64,000 bases of DNA from Bradyrhizobium jicamae (GTDB lineage Bacteria > Pseudomonadota > Alphaproteobacteria > Rhizobiales > Xanthobacteraceae), in the NCBI RefSeq assembly GCF_018130215.1, contig NZ_JAFCKQ010000008.1:1-64000 (forward strand), in the 5' to 3' direction. The translations under genes and the position numbers were made by a program. The notes beneath the pieces were generated by a model. The model was given only the letters and a program-made list of their open reading frames with translations. It was not told where the DNA came from and searched no databases. Of this stretch, positions 8,385 through 18,442 are shown in pieces (positions within the stretch are counted from its first letter, which is position 1; each line of letters begins with the position of its first letter).

Positions 8385-9416
8385 TTATTGTCCGATGCTT
8401 GATGGGCCTCCGATGCGCTCTTTGCGTGCGGCGCAACGACAGTGCTTCACTCTCGCCAGCGCCTTTGTCCCATCGCGTGGCCAAACCAGCAGCCCAGCGA
8501 CGCCGTTGGGCGACAGGACGACCACGGCGAGGAAGATGGACCCCACCAAGGTCTGGAATCGCTCACTGCCCGCCAGATCGATCGCGTAGTTGTCGAGGAG
8601 CACGTAGAGAAACGCACCAAGGAAGGCATTGATCGGTCGCTGAATGCCGCCGAGCACTGCGACGATGAGAGTGCCGATGATACTGGAAACACCGATCGCC
8701 CCTGGCGATATCCGCGCGTGATACCACAACAGCAGAATGCCGCCGCAACTGGCCAGCGCGCCCGCGAGCATCGCAGCGACCACCTTCAGCACGCCCACGC
8801 TGTAACCGTCCGCTTCGGTTCGTTCTGGACTGGACCCTACGGCCCGCAGCGCCAGACCGAGCGGAGTTTCCTCGAGGTAGGCGACCAGAACGCAGGATAC
8901 GATCACGATCGCGAGGCACAGGTAGTAAAATGGGATTCCGTCGTTGAACGCCAGGCCGAGCAGCTGGGGATGTCCGATTGATATCCCCCTGAATCCACCG
9001 AAGATCGAGTAGTTCTGCCGCGCCAGATAGAAAACCGACATGCCGATGGCCAAGGTGATCATCAGGCAGTTCACACCGCGCGTGCGCGCGGCAAGCGTAC
9101 CGACGGCTCCCGAATAGAGGATTGAGATCACGAATGCGGCCGGAACGGCTGCAACCATGCTCCACCCCGGGCCGAGGTTGACATCGTTCGGCCCCAGGTA
9201 GGCAAGGGCATAGGATGCAACGCCGGCGACACTGGTCTGCGCCAACGAAAGCTGTCCGCTGTAGCGCATCAGGAAGGACAAGCTTGCAGCAACCATGCCC
9301 AGGCAGAGCGACTGGATCGCAATCTGAGTGAGCCAGAACGGAGACAGGAAGCCTGGCAGAACGATCATCAACCCGCAGGCCGCGATGGCAGCGCCCAGAT
9401 TTCTGCTTGCCATCAT
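8385..9416 (-). CDS. livM: Branched-chain amino acid-type ABC transporter permease, LivM family
   Basis: This 343-residue integral membrane protein has about 8-10 hydrophobic segments and the LivM loop with EETPLGLALRAVGSSPERTEADGYSV, the coupling region that contacts the ATPase. The ATG at 9416 overlaps the stop of the upstream permease gene (ATGA), so translation is probably coupled. The C-terminus is basic and cysteine-containing (HCRCAARKERIGG), somewhat unusual for the family. It forms the inner-membrane channel with the LivH-type protein. Confidence 0.9.
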   Translation of the reverse strand: MMASRNLGAAIAACGLMIVLPGFLSPFWLTQIAIQSLCLGMVAASLSFLMRYSGQLSLAQTSVAGVASYALAYLGPNDVNLGPGWSMVAAVPAAFVISILYSGAVGTLAARTRGVNCLMITLAIGMSVFYLARQNYSIFGGFRGISIGHPQLLGLAFNDGIPFYYLCLAIVIVSCVLVAYLEETPLGLALRAVGSSPERTEADGYSVGVLKVVAAMLAGALASCGGILLLWYHARISPGAIGVSSIIGTLIVAVLGGIQRPINAFLGAFLYVLLDNYAIDLAGSERFQTLVGSIFLAVVVLSPNGVAGLLVWPRDGTKALARVKHCRCAARKERIGGPSSIGQ

Positions 9417-10279
9417 GCAACACCTCGCGAACCACGAATGCCATCCGGTCGGATCGCAAGAACCGCAACCATCAGGGCAAAGGTCAGCACGACGCTATAG
9501 GTCGGAAGATATGCGAGGCCAAACTGCTCTAGAAGACCAACCAACAGAGCGCCGATTGCCGCGCCCGAGAGGCGACCGACCCCGCCGATGATGACGACAA
9601 TCAAGGACATCAACAGAAAGTGGGTATCGTCCCCCGGTGCGAGCGACAGCACGGACCCGCAGACCACGCCCGCAATCCCAGCCATCGCGCCGGCCAGCGC
9701 CGCTGCGAAGGCAAACACGGAAAGGATGGGAACGCCGAGCGCACGCACTATGGAGGAATCGTCGACTCCGGCTCTGATCATCATCCCGAGCCGGGTGCGG
9801 ACGAGCAAAAGCCACAGTAGGATCGCAGCCACCACAGCAAGAAGAAGAGTGCTGACGCGAAGGAATGAATAACCACCGATCGGAGACAGGACGATCGTCC
9901 AGTCAAGCTGAGGCGGGGGTTCGATCTGGTAGGTCTCCGCGCCCCAGGCCGCCAGCATCTGGTCTGCAACAATCGTCGAGACTGCGATCGATGCGAGGGC
10001 CTGCCGCAACGTCTGCCCGTCGTAGCGAGCCAGCAGAAGCTGATGAAGCAGCAGGCTGCCCAACGCTGCGGCTGCGCCGCCTCCCAGCGCTCCGAGAACC
10101 CATGACCCGGTCTGTTCGGAGACAGTGTATCCGACGTAGCCGCCTAGCAGATAGAACGAACCGTGCGCCAGGTTGACTGTCCGCATCAGGCCGAATGTCA
10201 GACTGAAACCCGTCGCGACGAGAAAATACAGAGACGCAAGAGTAATGCCGTTCAGGAAAACCAACGCCAATTGATTCAT
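9413..10279 (-). CDS. livH: Branched-chain amino acid-type ABC transporter permease, LivH family
   Basis: This inner-membrane permease of about 288 residues begins NQLALVFLNGITLASLYFL, the standard LivH N-terminus, and includes GLMRTVNLAHGSFYLLGGYVG. Hydrophobic helices alternate with short loops throughout. The ATG at 10279 was chosen because the upstream in-frame extension (to 10348) is hydrophilic and unlike the family. It is 74 bases downstream of the oxidoreductase stop and is the first transporter gene of the unit. Confidence 0.9.
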   Translation of the reverse strand: MNQLALVFLNGITLASLYFLVATGFSLTFGLMRTVNLAHGSFYLLGGYVGYTVSEQTGSWVLGALGGGAAAALGSLLLHQLLLARYDGQTLRQALASIAVSTIVADQMLAAWGAETYQIEPPPQLDWTIVLSPIGGYSFLRVSTLLLAVVAAILLWLLLVRTRLGMMIRAGVDDSSIVRALGVPILSVFAFAAALAGAMAGIAGVVCGSVLSLAPGDDTHFLLMSLIVVIIGGVGRLSGAAIGALLVGLLEQFGLAYLPTYSVVLTFALMVAVLAIRPDGIRGSRGVA

Positions 10280-10353
10280 GGCTGGCCTCGCGCAATCGTT
10301 TCGGGTCGGGGGCGTACGAGCGGTCGGCGTCCCACGCCGACTGCACATTTTCC

Positions 10354-12372
10354 CTAGAGCCGCCGGCCGGCGCGATGCCCTTCGTAGACCGCCTCGTAGG
10401 TTCCGCGAGGCGCAACTGCATCGCCGATGGTCTCGACGCTTATGCCGCGCTCCATCAACAACCCGTGCAACGCATTTTCGGATCGGCGGCCTGTGACCAT
10501 CACGATGGTGTCCGCCCTCACCGTCCTCGTTTGCTTGCCGAAGTGGACGTTCTGGATTGTAACCTTGTTACCGTCGATGCTCGCCACCGCATGGTTCACG
10601 ATCGATTCGACATTGGTCTCGAAGATTTTGGGCAGAATCCAGTCGTGGTAGACGTCATACAGCGTATCCATGCCGATCATCGGCCAACGACTGACCATCC
10701 GCACCGTGTCGACGCCCTGCAGCCTCATCTTGACCGCCGTCAACGGCGCGATGGCATTGGAGATATCGTCGATCACGAGGACCTCGCCGCGTGGTTTGAC
10801 CTGGCCCGTTACGATTGCGTCCCACCCCACGCAATTGGCTGATTCCCAGCCAGGCAGCGCCGCACCGGTCCATCCCTGAAAGCCGTCCACGCAGACGCTG
10901 GCACCCGTCGCCACAACAACATGGCCCGGCTTTTCGGCAGAAATGATGTCGTCGATATTATCGCCGGTTATCTCAACCCCGCGCTTGATCACCGCTCCGT
11001 TCTTCTGAGCCTGGCCACTTAGCCACGTTGCGATACTGTTGAACTCCGACCGATCGGGAAGCAGCGACTGCAACCGCACGTGGCCACCTGTTTCTGCTTC
11101 CTTTTCGTAGAGCACGACCTCGTGTCCTCGTGCCGCAGCGACGCGTCCGTACTCCAGACCCGCGGGGCCTCCGCCGATGACCACAATCTTCTGGGGCTTG
11201 GCGACGCGAATAAGGGTGCCCTCGCCCCACGCCCCCTCGCGACCGATCGTTGGATTGTAGACGCATTGCACCCGCTGTCCCGTTGCCGCCTGTTTCCAGC
11301 ACAGGTTGGCGGCGACGCAACGCCTGATGTCGTCCTCGCGCCCCTCCCTTGCCTTGTTGGCCCATTCGGGATCTGTGAACAGCTGCCGCGCCAGACAGAT
11401 CGCGTCGCCCGAACCCGCAGCCAGCAGTTCTTCGGCGACTTGCGGCGTCGTGATTCGGCCAACCAAAAGCACAGGCTTGTTGGATACCTTGCGGATCGAG
11501 CCGGCGAGATCGCGCTCCCAACCGCCCTCGAAATGCATCGGCGTATGAATGAACGTATGATGCACACCCGCGGAGACGCTGACATAGTCCAAGTCAGCTT
11601 GACTCTCGAGCGCGGGCACAATCTTGAGAACGTCCTCGAGTTCGAGGTCGCCGGGCCAAAAGGAGGTTGAGTTAATGCGATAGCCCATGAACGGCGCACT
11701 ACCGATCGCCTTGCGGATCGCGCCCATGGCTTCAACGGGAAAACGCAGGCGGTTTTCGAACGACCCTCCCCAACGATCCGTACGCTTGTTGTACAACGGC
11801 GAAAGGAATTGCCAGGGCAAATAGCCGTGGCTCATATGAAATTCGACACCGTCAAGGCCGGCCGCAATCGCACGCTGCGCTGCGGTTCCGTACGCAGCAA
11901 TAATCTCCTCGATTTCTCCCTCATCCATTGCCTTTGGCGTGATGCCACCAGGGTACTCACCGAGCGGGACCTGGCTGGGCGAGAGCGAATACCACGTGTT
12001 GTCGAAATCCGCCTCCGGCTGCATCTTCGGCGCGGGAGTTCCGCGCACGCCTGAATGCCACAGCTGGATCGCAAGCTTCGCGCCTTCGGCGTGCACAACG
12101 TCGGCGATCTTCTTAAGCGGCTCGATATTGGCGTCGTTAAAGAGCTGCGGAGTTTGCAGCGGAGCAGCAAGCGACGTGGGATGTACATGGGTCGCGCCAA
12201 TGATGATCAGGCCGACCCCGCCTCTTGCACGCTCCCTGTAGTAGTTGGTCGCCATGTCGGTGAGCACCCCACCATGAACCCACGTGGGGCACGTTGGGGG
12301 AAACACAACGCGATTCTTGATCGCGGTATTCCTGATCGCCCACGAAGAAAACAGGCGCTTGTATGCCGTCAT
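10354..12372 (-). CDS. NADH:flavin oxidoreductase of the 2,4-dienoyl-CoA reductase/N-methylproline demethylase group
   Basis: This two-domain enzyme of about 672 residues has an N-terminal Old Yellow Enzyme-type TIM barrel that binds FMN (VVFPPTCPTW, then HMSHGYLPWQFLSPLYNKRTD). A C-terminal FAD/NAD(P) module follows (VVIGGGPAGLEYGRVAAARG). Between them lies the iron-sulfur segment CVAANLCWKQ...QRVQC. FadH and trimethylamine dehydrogenase have four cysteines there; the residue matching the second is Ala, as in a rhizobial subgroup I recall. GGGAGGAG precedes the ATG at 12372. It leads the transporter operon and likely acts on the imported compound, either an enoyl-CoA or an N-methylated amine/betaine. 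Confidence 0.85.
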   Translation of the reverse strand: MTAYKRLFSSWAIRNTAIKNRVVFPPTCPTWVHGGVLTDMATNYYRERARGGVGLIIIGATHVHPTSLAAPLQTPQLFNDANIEPLKKIADVVHAEGAKLAIQLWHSGVRGTPAPKMQPEADFDNTWYSLSPSQVPLGEYPGGITPKAMDEGEIEEIIAAYGTAAQRAIAAGLDGVEFHMSHGYLPWQFLSPLYNKRTDRWGGSFENRLRFPVEAMGAIRKAIGSAPFMGYRINSTSFWPGDLELEDVLKIVPALESQADLDYVSVSAGVHHTFIHTPMHFEGGWERDLAGSIRKVSNKPVLLVGRITTPQVAEELLAAGSGDAICLARQLFTDPEWANKAREGREDDIRRCVAANLCWKQAATGQRVQCVYNPTIGREGAWGEGTLIRVAKPQKIVVIGGGPAGLEYGRVAAARGHEVVLYEKEAETGGHVRLQSLLPDRSEFNSIATWLSGQAQKNGAVIKRGVEITGDNIDDIISAEKPGHVVVATGASVCVDGFQGWTGAALPGWESANCVGWDAIVTGQVKPRGEVLVIDDISNAIAPLTAVKMRLQGVDTVRMVSRWPMIGMDTLYDVYHDWILPKIFETNVESIVNHAVASIDGNKVTIQNVHFGKQTRTVRADTIVMVTGRRSENALHGLLMERGISVETIGDAVAPRGTYEAVYEGHRAGRRL

Positions 12373-12622
12373 CGTCCCTCTCCTCCCTCGGCTGATGGCG
12401 CCCCACAGAATGCTGCGAGCCATCAGCTGCATTGGTTCGCGCTATTGGCGACCGTTTCCAATCCATTAGTAGATCAGAAATGAACCATTCGCAACTTTTT
12501 TTAGAACCAATTGGCGCGAATCTCCCATCGCATTGTTTTTGTTGCAATATAAGGTGCGCAAAGGACAGCGCCGGCTCCTTCGGGATGCACTTCGATGCTT
12601 GCTCTTCGGAAGGAGGACCATT

Positions 12623-13489
12623 ATGGGTTTTGCAGAGGAGCCACGGCGCACCATTTGGCCAAGCGCCGACCACCAAATGACCGATCGCGCCATAAATCCT
12701 AACCATCAGAGAACCACCCCGGCCGCCCGGACCGGGAACGTCCGGGATCATTCCCGCAACGCCTCGCGAGAGGTCCGGCGCTTCATCGAAAGCTGCGTCG
12801 CTAACGGCAGCCTCAAAGCAGGCGACAAAATTCCGAACGAACGGGACCTGGCCACTCAGTTCGCAACCGGCCGAAACACCATACGGAAGGTCCTCATATC
12901 GCTCGAGGCCGAAGGGCTGGTCGAACGGCACGTGGGCCGCGGGACTTTCCTCACCGGCACCCAACCAGACCGCACAGGATCCCTGACGGATGATAGGCGG
13001 ACTTCCTATCCGTTGACGCCAGCAAACGAGCCCGTAACGCCAGAATTTATCAGTCGCGCTGGGCCGCTGGATTTGATGGAATTACGAATCGCCGTCGAAC
13101 CGTATATCGCCCAGCAATGCGCCCTTCGTGCAGGGTCTGACGAAATCTCGCGGATGCAGAACGCGATTGATCGGTCCAGGGTAGCAAGCAGCCTGTGGGA
13201 GTTCGAAAACTGCGACGACGACCTCCACCGCGAAATCGCATCTGCGTCGCGCAATCCGCTGTTCATCGCAATCGCCGATATGATCACCTCGGTCAGAACA
13301 GCCGGCGAATGGGGGGTTCTAAAGGAACGCACCCTTTCCGAAGAGCAAAAAGGCATTCATACGGAAGAACACGTCGCGATCGTCTCGGCGATCCGCCAAC
13401 GTGACGCGACAGCCGCGAAGCGCGAGATGGAAAAACACCTCCAAAGTGTGCTCAGCGGAATGCTTCAAGCCCGCCCCGCATCAAAATAG
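12623..13489 (+). CDS. GntR family regulator, FadR/FCD subgroup
   Basis: An N-terminal winged helix-turn-helix (GDKIPNERDLATQFATGRNTIRK) is followed by VGRGTFL and an all-helical FCD-type effector domain with the typical LMELRIAVEPYIAQQCAL and late HVAIVSAIRQRDATAAKREM segments. AGGAGG sits six bases before the ATG at 12623. It is divergent from the oxidoreductase-transporter unit, with about 250 bases between them that include ATTGGTTC (12431) and its inverted partner GAACCAAT (12504). It probably controls that unit and perhaps the hydrolase gene that follows it. Confidence 0.9.
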   Translation: MGFAEEPRRTIWPSADHQMTDRAINPNHQRTTPAARTGNVRDHSRNASREVRRFIESCVANGSLKAGDKIPNERDLATQFATGRNTIRKVLISLEAEGLVERHVGRGTFLTGTQPDRTGSLTDDRRTSYPLTPANEPVTPEFISRAGPLDLMELRIAVEPYIAQQCALRAGSDEISRMQNAIDRSRVASSLWEFENCDDDLHREIASASRNPLFIAIADMITSVRTAGEWGVLKERTLSEEQKGIHTEEHVAIVSAIRQRDATAAKREMEKHLQSVLSGMLQARPASK

Positions 13490-13590
13490 AACCCTCTCCA
13501 AAGGCCCTCCTCAATTGGTCTTGAACTTCGTACATTTTTGGTCCACAATTAGCATAGTTTTGGATCAAGAATTGCGAGGGAGGACGCAGC

Positions 13591-14574
13591 ATGAAGGTTG
13601 TGCGGTTTCGACAAGCAGGCGGCGAACCTCGCCTGGGCTTCTTGGTAGGCGAGACCGTCGTCGCCCCCATCTTGTCGGCGCAACTCTCTGCGGAAGAGCG
13701 GAGCCTGTTTCGAGACACCGTTAGCTTCATCAATTCCGGAGAACGCGGAATCTCGTTGGGAAATCATATCGTTCGGAAGGCAGGATCGAACGAGCAATTC
13801 AGACTTTCTGACGTAACGCTGGCCGCGCCGATCGTGCCTTCGACCATCCTATGCTCCGGCAGCAACTACCGCGACCACAACGCGGAGAAGGCAAATGCTC
13901 CCACAAGCGGCAAGGAGCCCGAGTTCTTCATCAAGTCGGCCGACTCAGTCGTTGGTCCGAACGATTTCATCATCCACGACCCCGCCCTTACGATGAAGCT
14001 CGACTGCGAAACAGAACTTGCAATCGTGATCGGAAAATCCGGCCGGCACATCCCGCTCGAGCGCGCTCTCACCCACGTGTTTGGATATACGATTTGCAAC
14101 GACGTGACCGCGCGTGATCGCCAGGTCCGCCGGGCGGATAACGGAACGATCTGGTATGACCTTGGACGAGGCAAGGCATTCGACACGAGTGCTTGCATTG
14201 GCCCGTGCATCGTCACAGCGGACGAAATCGGCGACCCACAACGACTTCATCTATCCACCCGAATTAACGGCGAGTTGCGGCAAAACGCGAATACGTCGGA
14301 AATGATCTGGAATTGCGCTTCGTTGATTCACAGCCTGTCGGTTAACTTCACTCTAAAGCCCGGCATGGTCATCATTACGGGGACGCCTGCAGGAACTGCT
14401 TGGTCAACTGACAAGGAACTTGGCGGCACATGGACTGGCTCCGCGAGCCTGATTCCTGCGACGCGATATTGCATGCCTGGCGATCTGATCGAATGCACCA
14501 TCGACAAGATCGGCACGTTAACCAATTCGGTCACGGCTTTCGCAGAGACGCCAACCAATGCTTACGAGATCTAG
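13591..14574 (+). CDS. Fumarylacetoacetate hydrolase family protein
   Basis: This 327-residue protein of the FAH fold hydrolyses or decarboxylates beta-keto or 2-oxo acids with a Mg2+ ion. The metal-binding acidic residues appear in LDCETELAIVIGKSG (the conserved ExE) and ICNDVTARDRQ. The C-terminal half has MVIITGTPAGT, a signature glycine-rich turn of the family. GAGGGAGGA precedes the ATG at 13591. It follows the GntR gene on the same strand after about 100 bases, which contain AT-rich sequence fit for a separate promoter. Exact substrate is unknown. Confidence 0.9.
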   Translation: MKVVRFRQAGGEPRLGFLVGETVVAPILSAQLSAEERSLFRDTVSFINSGERGISLGNHIVRKAGSNEQFRLSDVTLAAPIVPSTILCSGSNYRDHNAEKANAPTSGKEPEFFIKSADSVVGPNDFIIHDPALTMKLDCETELAIVIGKSGRHIPLERALTHVFGYTICNDVTARDRQVRRADNGTIWYDLGRGKAFDTSACIGPCIVTADEIGDPQRLHLSTRINGELRQNANTSEMIWNCASLIHSLSVNFTLKPGMVIITGTPAGTAWSTDKELGGTWTGSASLIPATRYCMPGDLIECTIDKIGTLTNSVTAFAETPTNAYEI

Positions 14575-14647
14575 CAAGAAAAAGGGCCGTAATTTGTAGA
14601 TGCAAACGGGACAATCGCTGCTGCGCCGGCTACCGTATCGCGCGACA

Positions 14648-15568
14648 CTATTCCGACGGTGCGCGAGTTGGAACGATGGTTTGTACGATCGAAGCATCTA
14701 ACGCCTCGTAACGCGGCAGCCCGATGAGATCGTAGAGTTCGGCGCGAGTCTGCATTTTCCCGACGATCTTGTGAGCACCGCCATCCCGTCGCAGCGTGGC
14801 AAAGAGATCAGCTTGAGCTCTGTTTGCCATGCGCAACGAGGAGACGGGCCAAATGACCATTCGATACCCCATCTCCTCGAACTCCGAAGCGGTAAAAAAC
14901 GGCGAGCGACCGAATTCGGTCACGTTCGCCAGTAACGGCACCCCGGGCACTCGCCGCGCGAATTCGCAGAACATCTCGGCGCTGGTCAACGCCTCCGGAA
15001 AAATCGCATCCGCGCCTGCCTCAACATAGAGTTTTGCGCGGGCGACTGCTCCATCGAGTCCCTCGCTCGCCGCGGCGTCGGTACGAGCGATCAAATAGAG
15101 ATGCCGCCTGGCCTTGTTGGCCGCGGCGACCTTGGCGGCCATATCGCGCGGATCGGCAAGCTTCTTGTCGTTCAGATGACCGCACTTCTTGGGGAGCAAC
15201 TGATCTTCTATGTGAATCGCGGCGGCGCCGGCGTCCTCGAAGCAGCGCACAGTGTGCATGACGTTGAGCACTTCCCCGTAGCCGGTATCTGCGTCCACCA
15301 GCACGGGCAGACCGCTCGCCCGGACCACCTGACGGATGAAGAACGTGACCTCGTCGACCGTTATGATGCCAAGATCCGGTATCCCCATCGAGGCCGTCAT
15401 TGCAGCACCGGAAAGGTATGACGCCTCGAAACCAGCGGCTTTCGCCTGAAGCGCCGCCATTCCATTGTGAGTCCCAGGGATTTCAAGGATCCCCTTGCGC
15501 TCCAGCAGCTTGCGGAATTGCAATCCTGGCAGTTCTGACGGTATGTCCGATGCAAGAATATAAGGCAT
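14648..15568 (-). CDS. prpB: 2-Methylisocitrate lyase
   Basis: The product should split 2-methylisocitrate into pyruvate and succinate, the last step of the 2-methylcitrate cycle for propionyl-CoA. The 306-residue protein carries the isocitrate lyase/PrpB signature KKCGHLN and metal-binding DADTGYGEV and HIEDQ motifs. I chose the ATG at 15568 because GAGGAA precedes it; a start at 15586 would overlap the prpC stop. It lies directly downstream of prpC and prpD, which supports PrpB over other PEP mutase-superfamily enzymes such as oxaloacetate decarboxylase. Confidence 0.88.
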   Translation of the reverse strand: MPYILASDIPSELPGLQFRKLLERKGILEIPGTHNGMAALQAKAAGFEASYLSGAAMTASMGIPDLGIITVDEVTFFIRQVVRASGLPVLVDADTGYGEVLNVMHTVRCFEDAGAAAIHIEDQLLPKKCGHLNDKKLADPRDMAAKVAAANKARRHLYLIARTDAAASEGLDGAVARAKLYVEAGADAIFPEALTSAEMFCEFARRVPGVPLLANVTEFGRSPFFTASEFEEMGYRMVIWPVSSLRMANRAQADLFATLRRDGGAHKIVGKMQTRAELYDLIGLPRYEALDASIVQTIVPTRAPSE

Positions 15569-15575
15569 GATTTCC

Positions 15576-16760
15576 TCAAGCCGCATGAGAGACGGTTGCT
15601 TGTCCTCGCTCCTGCAGCGGGACGAATTTGCGCGGTTCCGGTCCGACGTAATTGGCGGACGGTCGGATGATCTTGTTATCGGCTCGCTGTTCAACCACGT
15701 GCGCAGCCCATCCCGTGGAGCGCGATATCACGAAGAGCGGCGTGAACATTGCCGTCGGTAGTCCGAGTAGATGGTAGGAGACGGCGCTAAACCAGTCGAG
15801 GTTGGCGAACATCTTCCTGGCTTCGGCCATGACGCGCTCGATCCGCTCAGCGACCTCGAACATACGGGTTGCGCCGGCTTCCCTGCTGAGCTGGCAGGCG
15901 GTCCGCTTGATCACCTGGTTTCTGGGATCGGCGATCGTATAGACGGGGTGCCCGAAGCCGATAATGACCTCTTTCGCCTCGATACGGCGGCGGATATCGA
16001 GTTCCGCCTGGTCCGGATCGGAATAGCGCTGTTGGATCTCGAAGGAAACCTCATTGGCGCCCCCGTGCTTTTGACCCCGCAGCGCGCCGATCGCGCCGGT
16101 GATCGCCGAGTACATGTCCGCGCCCGTCCCCGCGATGGAGCGGGCGGTGAACGTGGACGCATTGAATTCGTGCTCGGCGTACAGGATGAGCGACGTGTTC
16201 ATTGCGCGGATGTGGCTGGCGGGTGCCCGCATTCCGTGAAGCAGGCGCAGAATATGGCCTGCGACCGTTTCATCGTCCGTTTCGACGTCGATGCGGCGAC
16301 CGTTGAGCGCATAGTGATACCAGTAGAACAGCATCGAGCCGAGCGAAGCCAGCAACCTGTCGGCAACTTCCCTGGCCGCCGCGGGACTGTGATCGGGTGC
16401 TTCGGGAAGCGTGCATCCGAGGGCCGAGACGCCGCTTCGCAGAACATCCATCGGATGTGCCGAAGCGGGCAGTGCCTCGAGCGTCGCGCGCACTGCTGTC
16501 GGAAGTCCGCGCCTGCTTTTCAAGCGACCCCTGTAGGCCGTGAGTTGTGCGGCCGTAGGCAGCTCGCCATGCACCAGGAGATGGGCGATTTCCTCGAACT
16601 CGCAGCTCTCCGCAACGTCGAGTATGTCGTAGCCGCGGTAGTGGAGGTCGTTTCCGGTGCGGCCAACCGTGCACAGTGCGGTGTCACCCGCCACGACGCC
16701 GGACAGAGCCACTGATTTCTTTCGAGTGCGCCCCTCCTGGGCGACGGCGATTTCAGTCAT
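15576..16760 (-). CDS. prpC: 2-Methylcitrate synthase
   Basis: The product condenses propionyl-CoA with oxaloacetate to 2-methylcitrate. The 394-residue protein shows citrate synthase fold motifs, with the variant [18 protein letters not shown] that is typical of PrpC rather than of housekeeping citrate synthase (GFGHRVY). The start ATG at 16760 has GGGAAAGG upstream and overlaps the prpD stop by 8 bases, while the longer frame to 16814 would run further into prpD. The gene order prpD-prpC-prpB gives it a secure context. Confidence 0.92.
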   Translation of the reverse strand: MTEIAVAQEGRTRKKSVALSGVVAGDTALCTVGRTGNDLHYRGYDILDVAESCEFEEIAHLLVHGELPTAAQLTAYRGRLKSRRGLPTAVRATLEALPASAHPMDVLRSGVSALGCTLPEAPDHSPAAAREVADRLLASLGSMLFYWYHYALNGRRIDVETDDETVAGHILRLLHGMRAPASHIRAMNTSLILYAEHEFNASTFTARSIAGTGADMYSAITGAIGALRGQKHGGANEVSFEIQQRYSDPDQAELDIRRRIEAKEVIIGFGHPVYTIADPRNQVIKRTACQLSREAGATRMFEVAERIERVMAEARKMFANLDWFSAVSYHLLGLPTAMFTPLFVISRSTGWAAHVVEQRADNKIIRPSANYVGPEPRKFVPLQERGQATVSHAA

Positions 16761-18327
16761 CCTTTCCCTCCCGTGCGTTCGCAACGGTTCGTCGTTCGGC
16801 GCGTTGACCGGCATCGGTCCAATCGAAGATACCCGTCCGTCGGGTCTCGGTGGCCAGCTTGAGGTTGGCCACGAAGTTCAAATGGGTGAGCTGGCCGGCT
16901 CTCAGGCGAGAAAAGCCCTCAACCGTTTCCAGGAACCGATCCTGCTCGGTCGAAGCAACGACCCCGTCCGAAAGCATCAGGAATTTCCTGACGTAATCGG
17001 CGCGGACGAACGGGCGCGCACCGAGCGGGTGGGCGTCGGCCACTGCGATTTCGTCCTCGATTGACCCGCCCGTATCGAGAGTGACCACCACGCGAGCGCC
17101 GAACGCCTTCTCATTGGGATCGGCGCTGTGATAGCGGTGGGTCCACAGCGGATCTTCCACCGTCCTTACCTTGTGCCAGAGGGTGACCGTTGCGGGCCGC
17201 CTGGCACGCTCCGGCGCATAGGAGTGCTCGTGATGCCAGCCGCCATCCTCGAGAGCGACGGCGAAGATGTACATGATCGAGTGATCAAGGGTTTCGCGGG
17301 TCGCGTCCGGATCCATCTTCTGCGGATCGTTGGCACCGGTTCCGATCACGTAATGCGTGTGATGGCTGGTGTGTATGACGATCTCGCGGACACGGTTCAA
17401 GTCGCCGATCCTCGGTGCCAGCCTGCGCGCGAGGTCGATCAAGGCCTGGCTCTGGTATTCGGCAGAATGCTCCTTCGTATAGGTGTCCAGGATCGCCCGC
17501 TTGGCTTCGCCAGGCGCCGGCAGAGGCACGCGATAGGTTGCCTTGGGTCCGCTGAGCAGCCAGGCGATGAAGCCGTCCTCGCCTTCCCAGGCCGGAGAAG
17601 GTGCGCCCTCGCCACGCATGGCTCTATCCACGGCCTCCACCGCCATCTTGCCCGCGAAAGCCGGAGCATAGGCTTTCCAGCTCGAGATCTCGCCTTTCCG
17701 GGACTGCCGGGTCGTAGTGGTGACGTGCAGAGCCTGCTGCACCGCCTGATAGGTCAACTCGGTCGACAAACCGAGGAGAGTGCCGATCCCCGCGGCTGCT
17801 GCGGGACCGAGGTGGGCGATGTGATCAATCTTGTGTTCATGCAGGCAGATACCCTTCACGAGATTGACGTGGATCTCGTAAGCGGTTGCGATTCCCCGCA
17901 CCAGGTCGGCACCGGACCGGTTGCAATGCTGCGCAACCGCTAGTAACGGCGGGATGTTGTCGCCGGGGTGCGAGTAATCCGCGGCGAGAAAGGTGTCGTG
18001 GTAGTCGAGCTCGCGTACGGCCACACCGTTCGCCCACGCGGCCCATTCGGGGGAGACCGACACGCCGAAACACCCGAACAGCGATGCCCTGCCAGCTCCG
18101 ACGCCCTGGTGCGCGAAGGCCTGCGCCCGCGCGCTCGCCACGGGGCGCCGCGTCAGAGACGCGGCTGCCACCGCGGCATTGTCGATGATGCGGTTGCCGA
18201 TCATCTCGGCGACCGGCTGATCCACCGACACGTCATCGCAGGCGACTTCGGCGATCCTCCAGGCGAGTTGCTCCGTCTTCGCAAATTGGTCTCTCGAGGG
18301 GTGAACGCGGACCACGTGCTGTATCAT
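16753..18327 (-). CDS. prpD: 2-Methylcitrate dehydratase, MmgE/PrpD family
   Basis: The product dehydrates 2-methylcitrate to 2-methylaconitate without an iron-sulfur cluster. The 524-residue protein belongs to the MmgE/PrpD fold; visible hallmarks are the early [15 protein letters not shown] helix and the [27 protein letters not shown] region cut here into its parts: ELDYHDTF and [20 protein letters not shown] is eight bases before the ATG at 18327, favouring it over a GTG three codons upstream. It heads the prp operon and is divergent from the likely regulator. Confidence 0.92.
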   Translation of the reverse strand: MIQHVVRVHPSRDQFAKTEQLAWRIAEVACDDVSVDQPVAEMIGNRIIDNAAVAAASLTRRPVASARAQAFAHQGVGAGRASLFGCFGVSVSPEWAAWANGVAVRELDYHDTFLAADYSHPGDNIPPLLAVAQHCNRSGADLVRGIATAYEIHVNLVKGICLHEHKIDHIAHLGPAAAAGIGTLLGLSTELTYQAVQQALHVTTTTRQSRKGEISSWKAYAPAFAGKMAVEAVDRAMRGEGAPSPAWEGEDGFIAWLLSGPKATYRVPLPAPGEAKRAILDTYTKEHSAEYQSQALIDLARRLAPRIGDLNRVREIVIHTSHHTHYVIGTGANDPQKMDPDATRETLDHSIMYIFAVALEDGGWHHEHSYAPERARRPATVTLWHKVRTVEDPLWTHRYHSADPNEKAFGARVVVTLDTGGSIEDEIAVADAHPLGARPFVRADYVRKFLMLSDGVVASTEQDRFLETVEGFSRLRAGQLTHLNFVANLKLATETRRTGIFDWTDAGQRAERRTVANAREGKDD

Positions 18328-18425
18328 TCTTTGCACCTTCGTTTGACTTGTGCAAACCTAGCAAAGGCGCCCATCAAGGGGGATCCCCTGATATGCGCAT
18401 AAATGACGAGTTCATTTCGCCGTTC

Positions 18426-18440
18426 TGTAAAGGTTGTAAA
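18426..18440 (+). promoter_or_regulatory. TGTAAA direct repeat just before the regulator gene
   Basis: TGTAAA occurs at 18426-18431 and again at 18435-18440, the second ending three bases before the regulator ATG. The 115-base gap to prpD also contains GTGCAAACCTAGCAAAG near 18350. RamB/ScfR-type regulators bind sites rich in TTTGC/GCAAA, so these are candidate operator elements, but the call rests only on position and loose similarity. Confidence 0.3.
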
Positions 18441-18442
18441 TC

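Noticed and set aside
12431..12511. ATTGGTTC and GAACCAAT inverted pair as an operator
   Set aside because: The halves are 65 bases apart, and FadR-type GntR sites are shorter and contiguous; I noted it in the regulator entry but do not claim it as a site.
15771..16715. 314-residue plus-strand frame
   Set aside because: It is antisense to prpC and has no recognisable motif or start signals.
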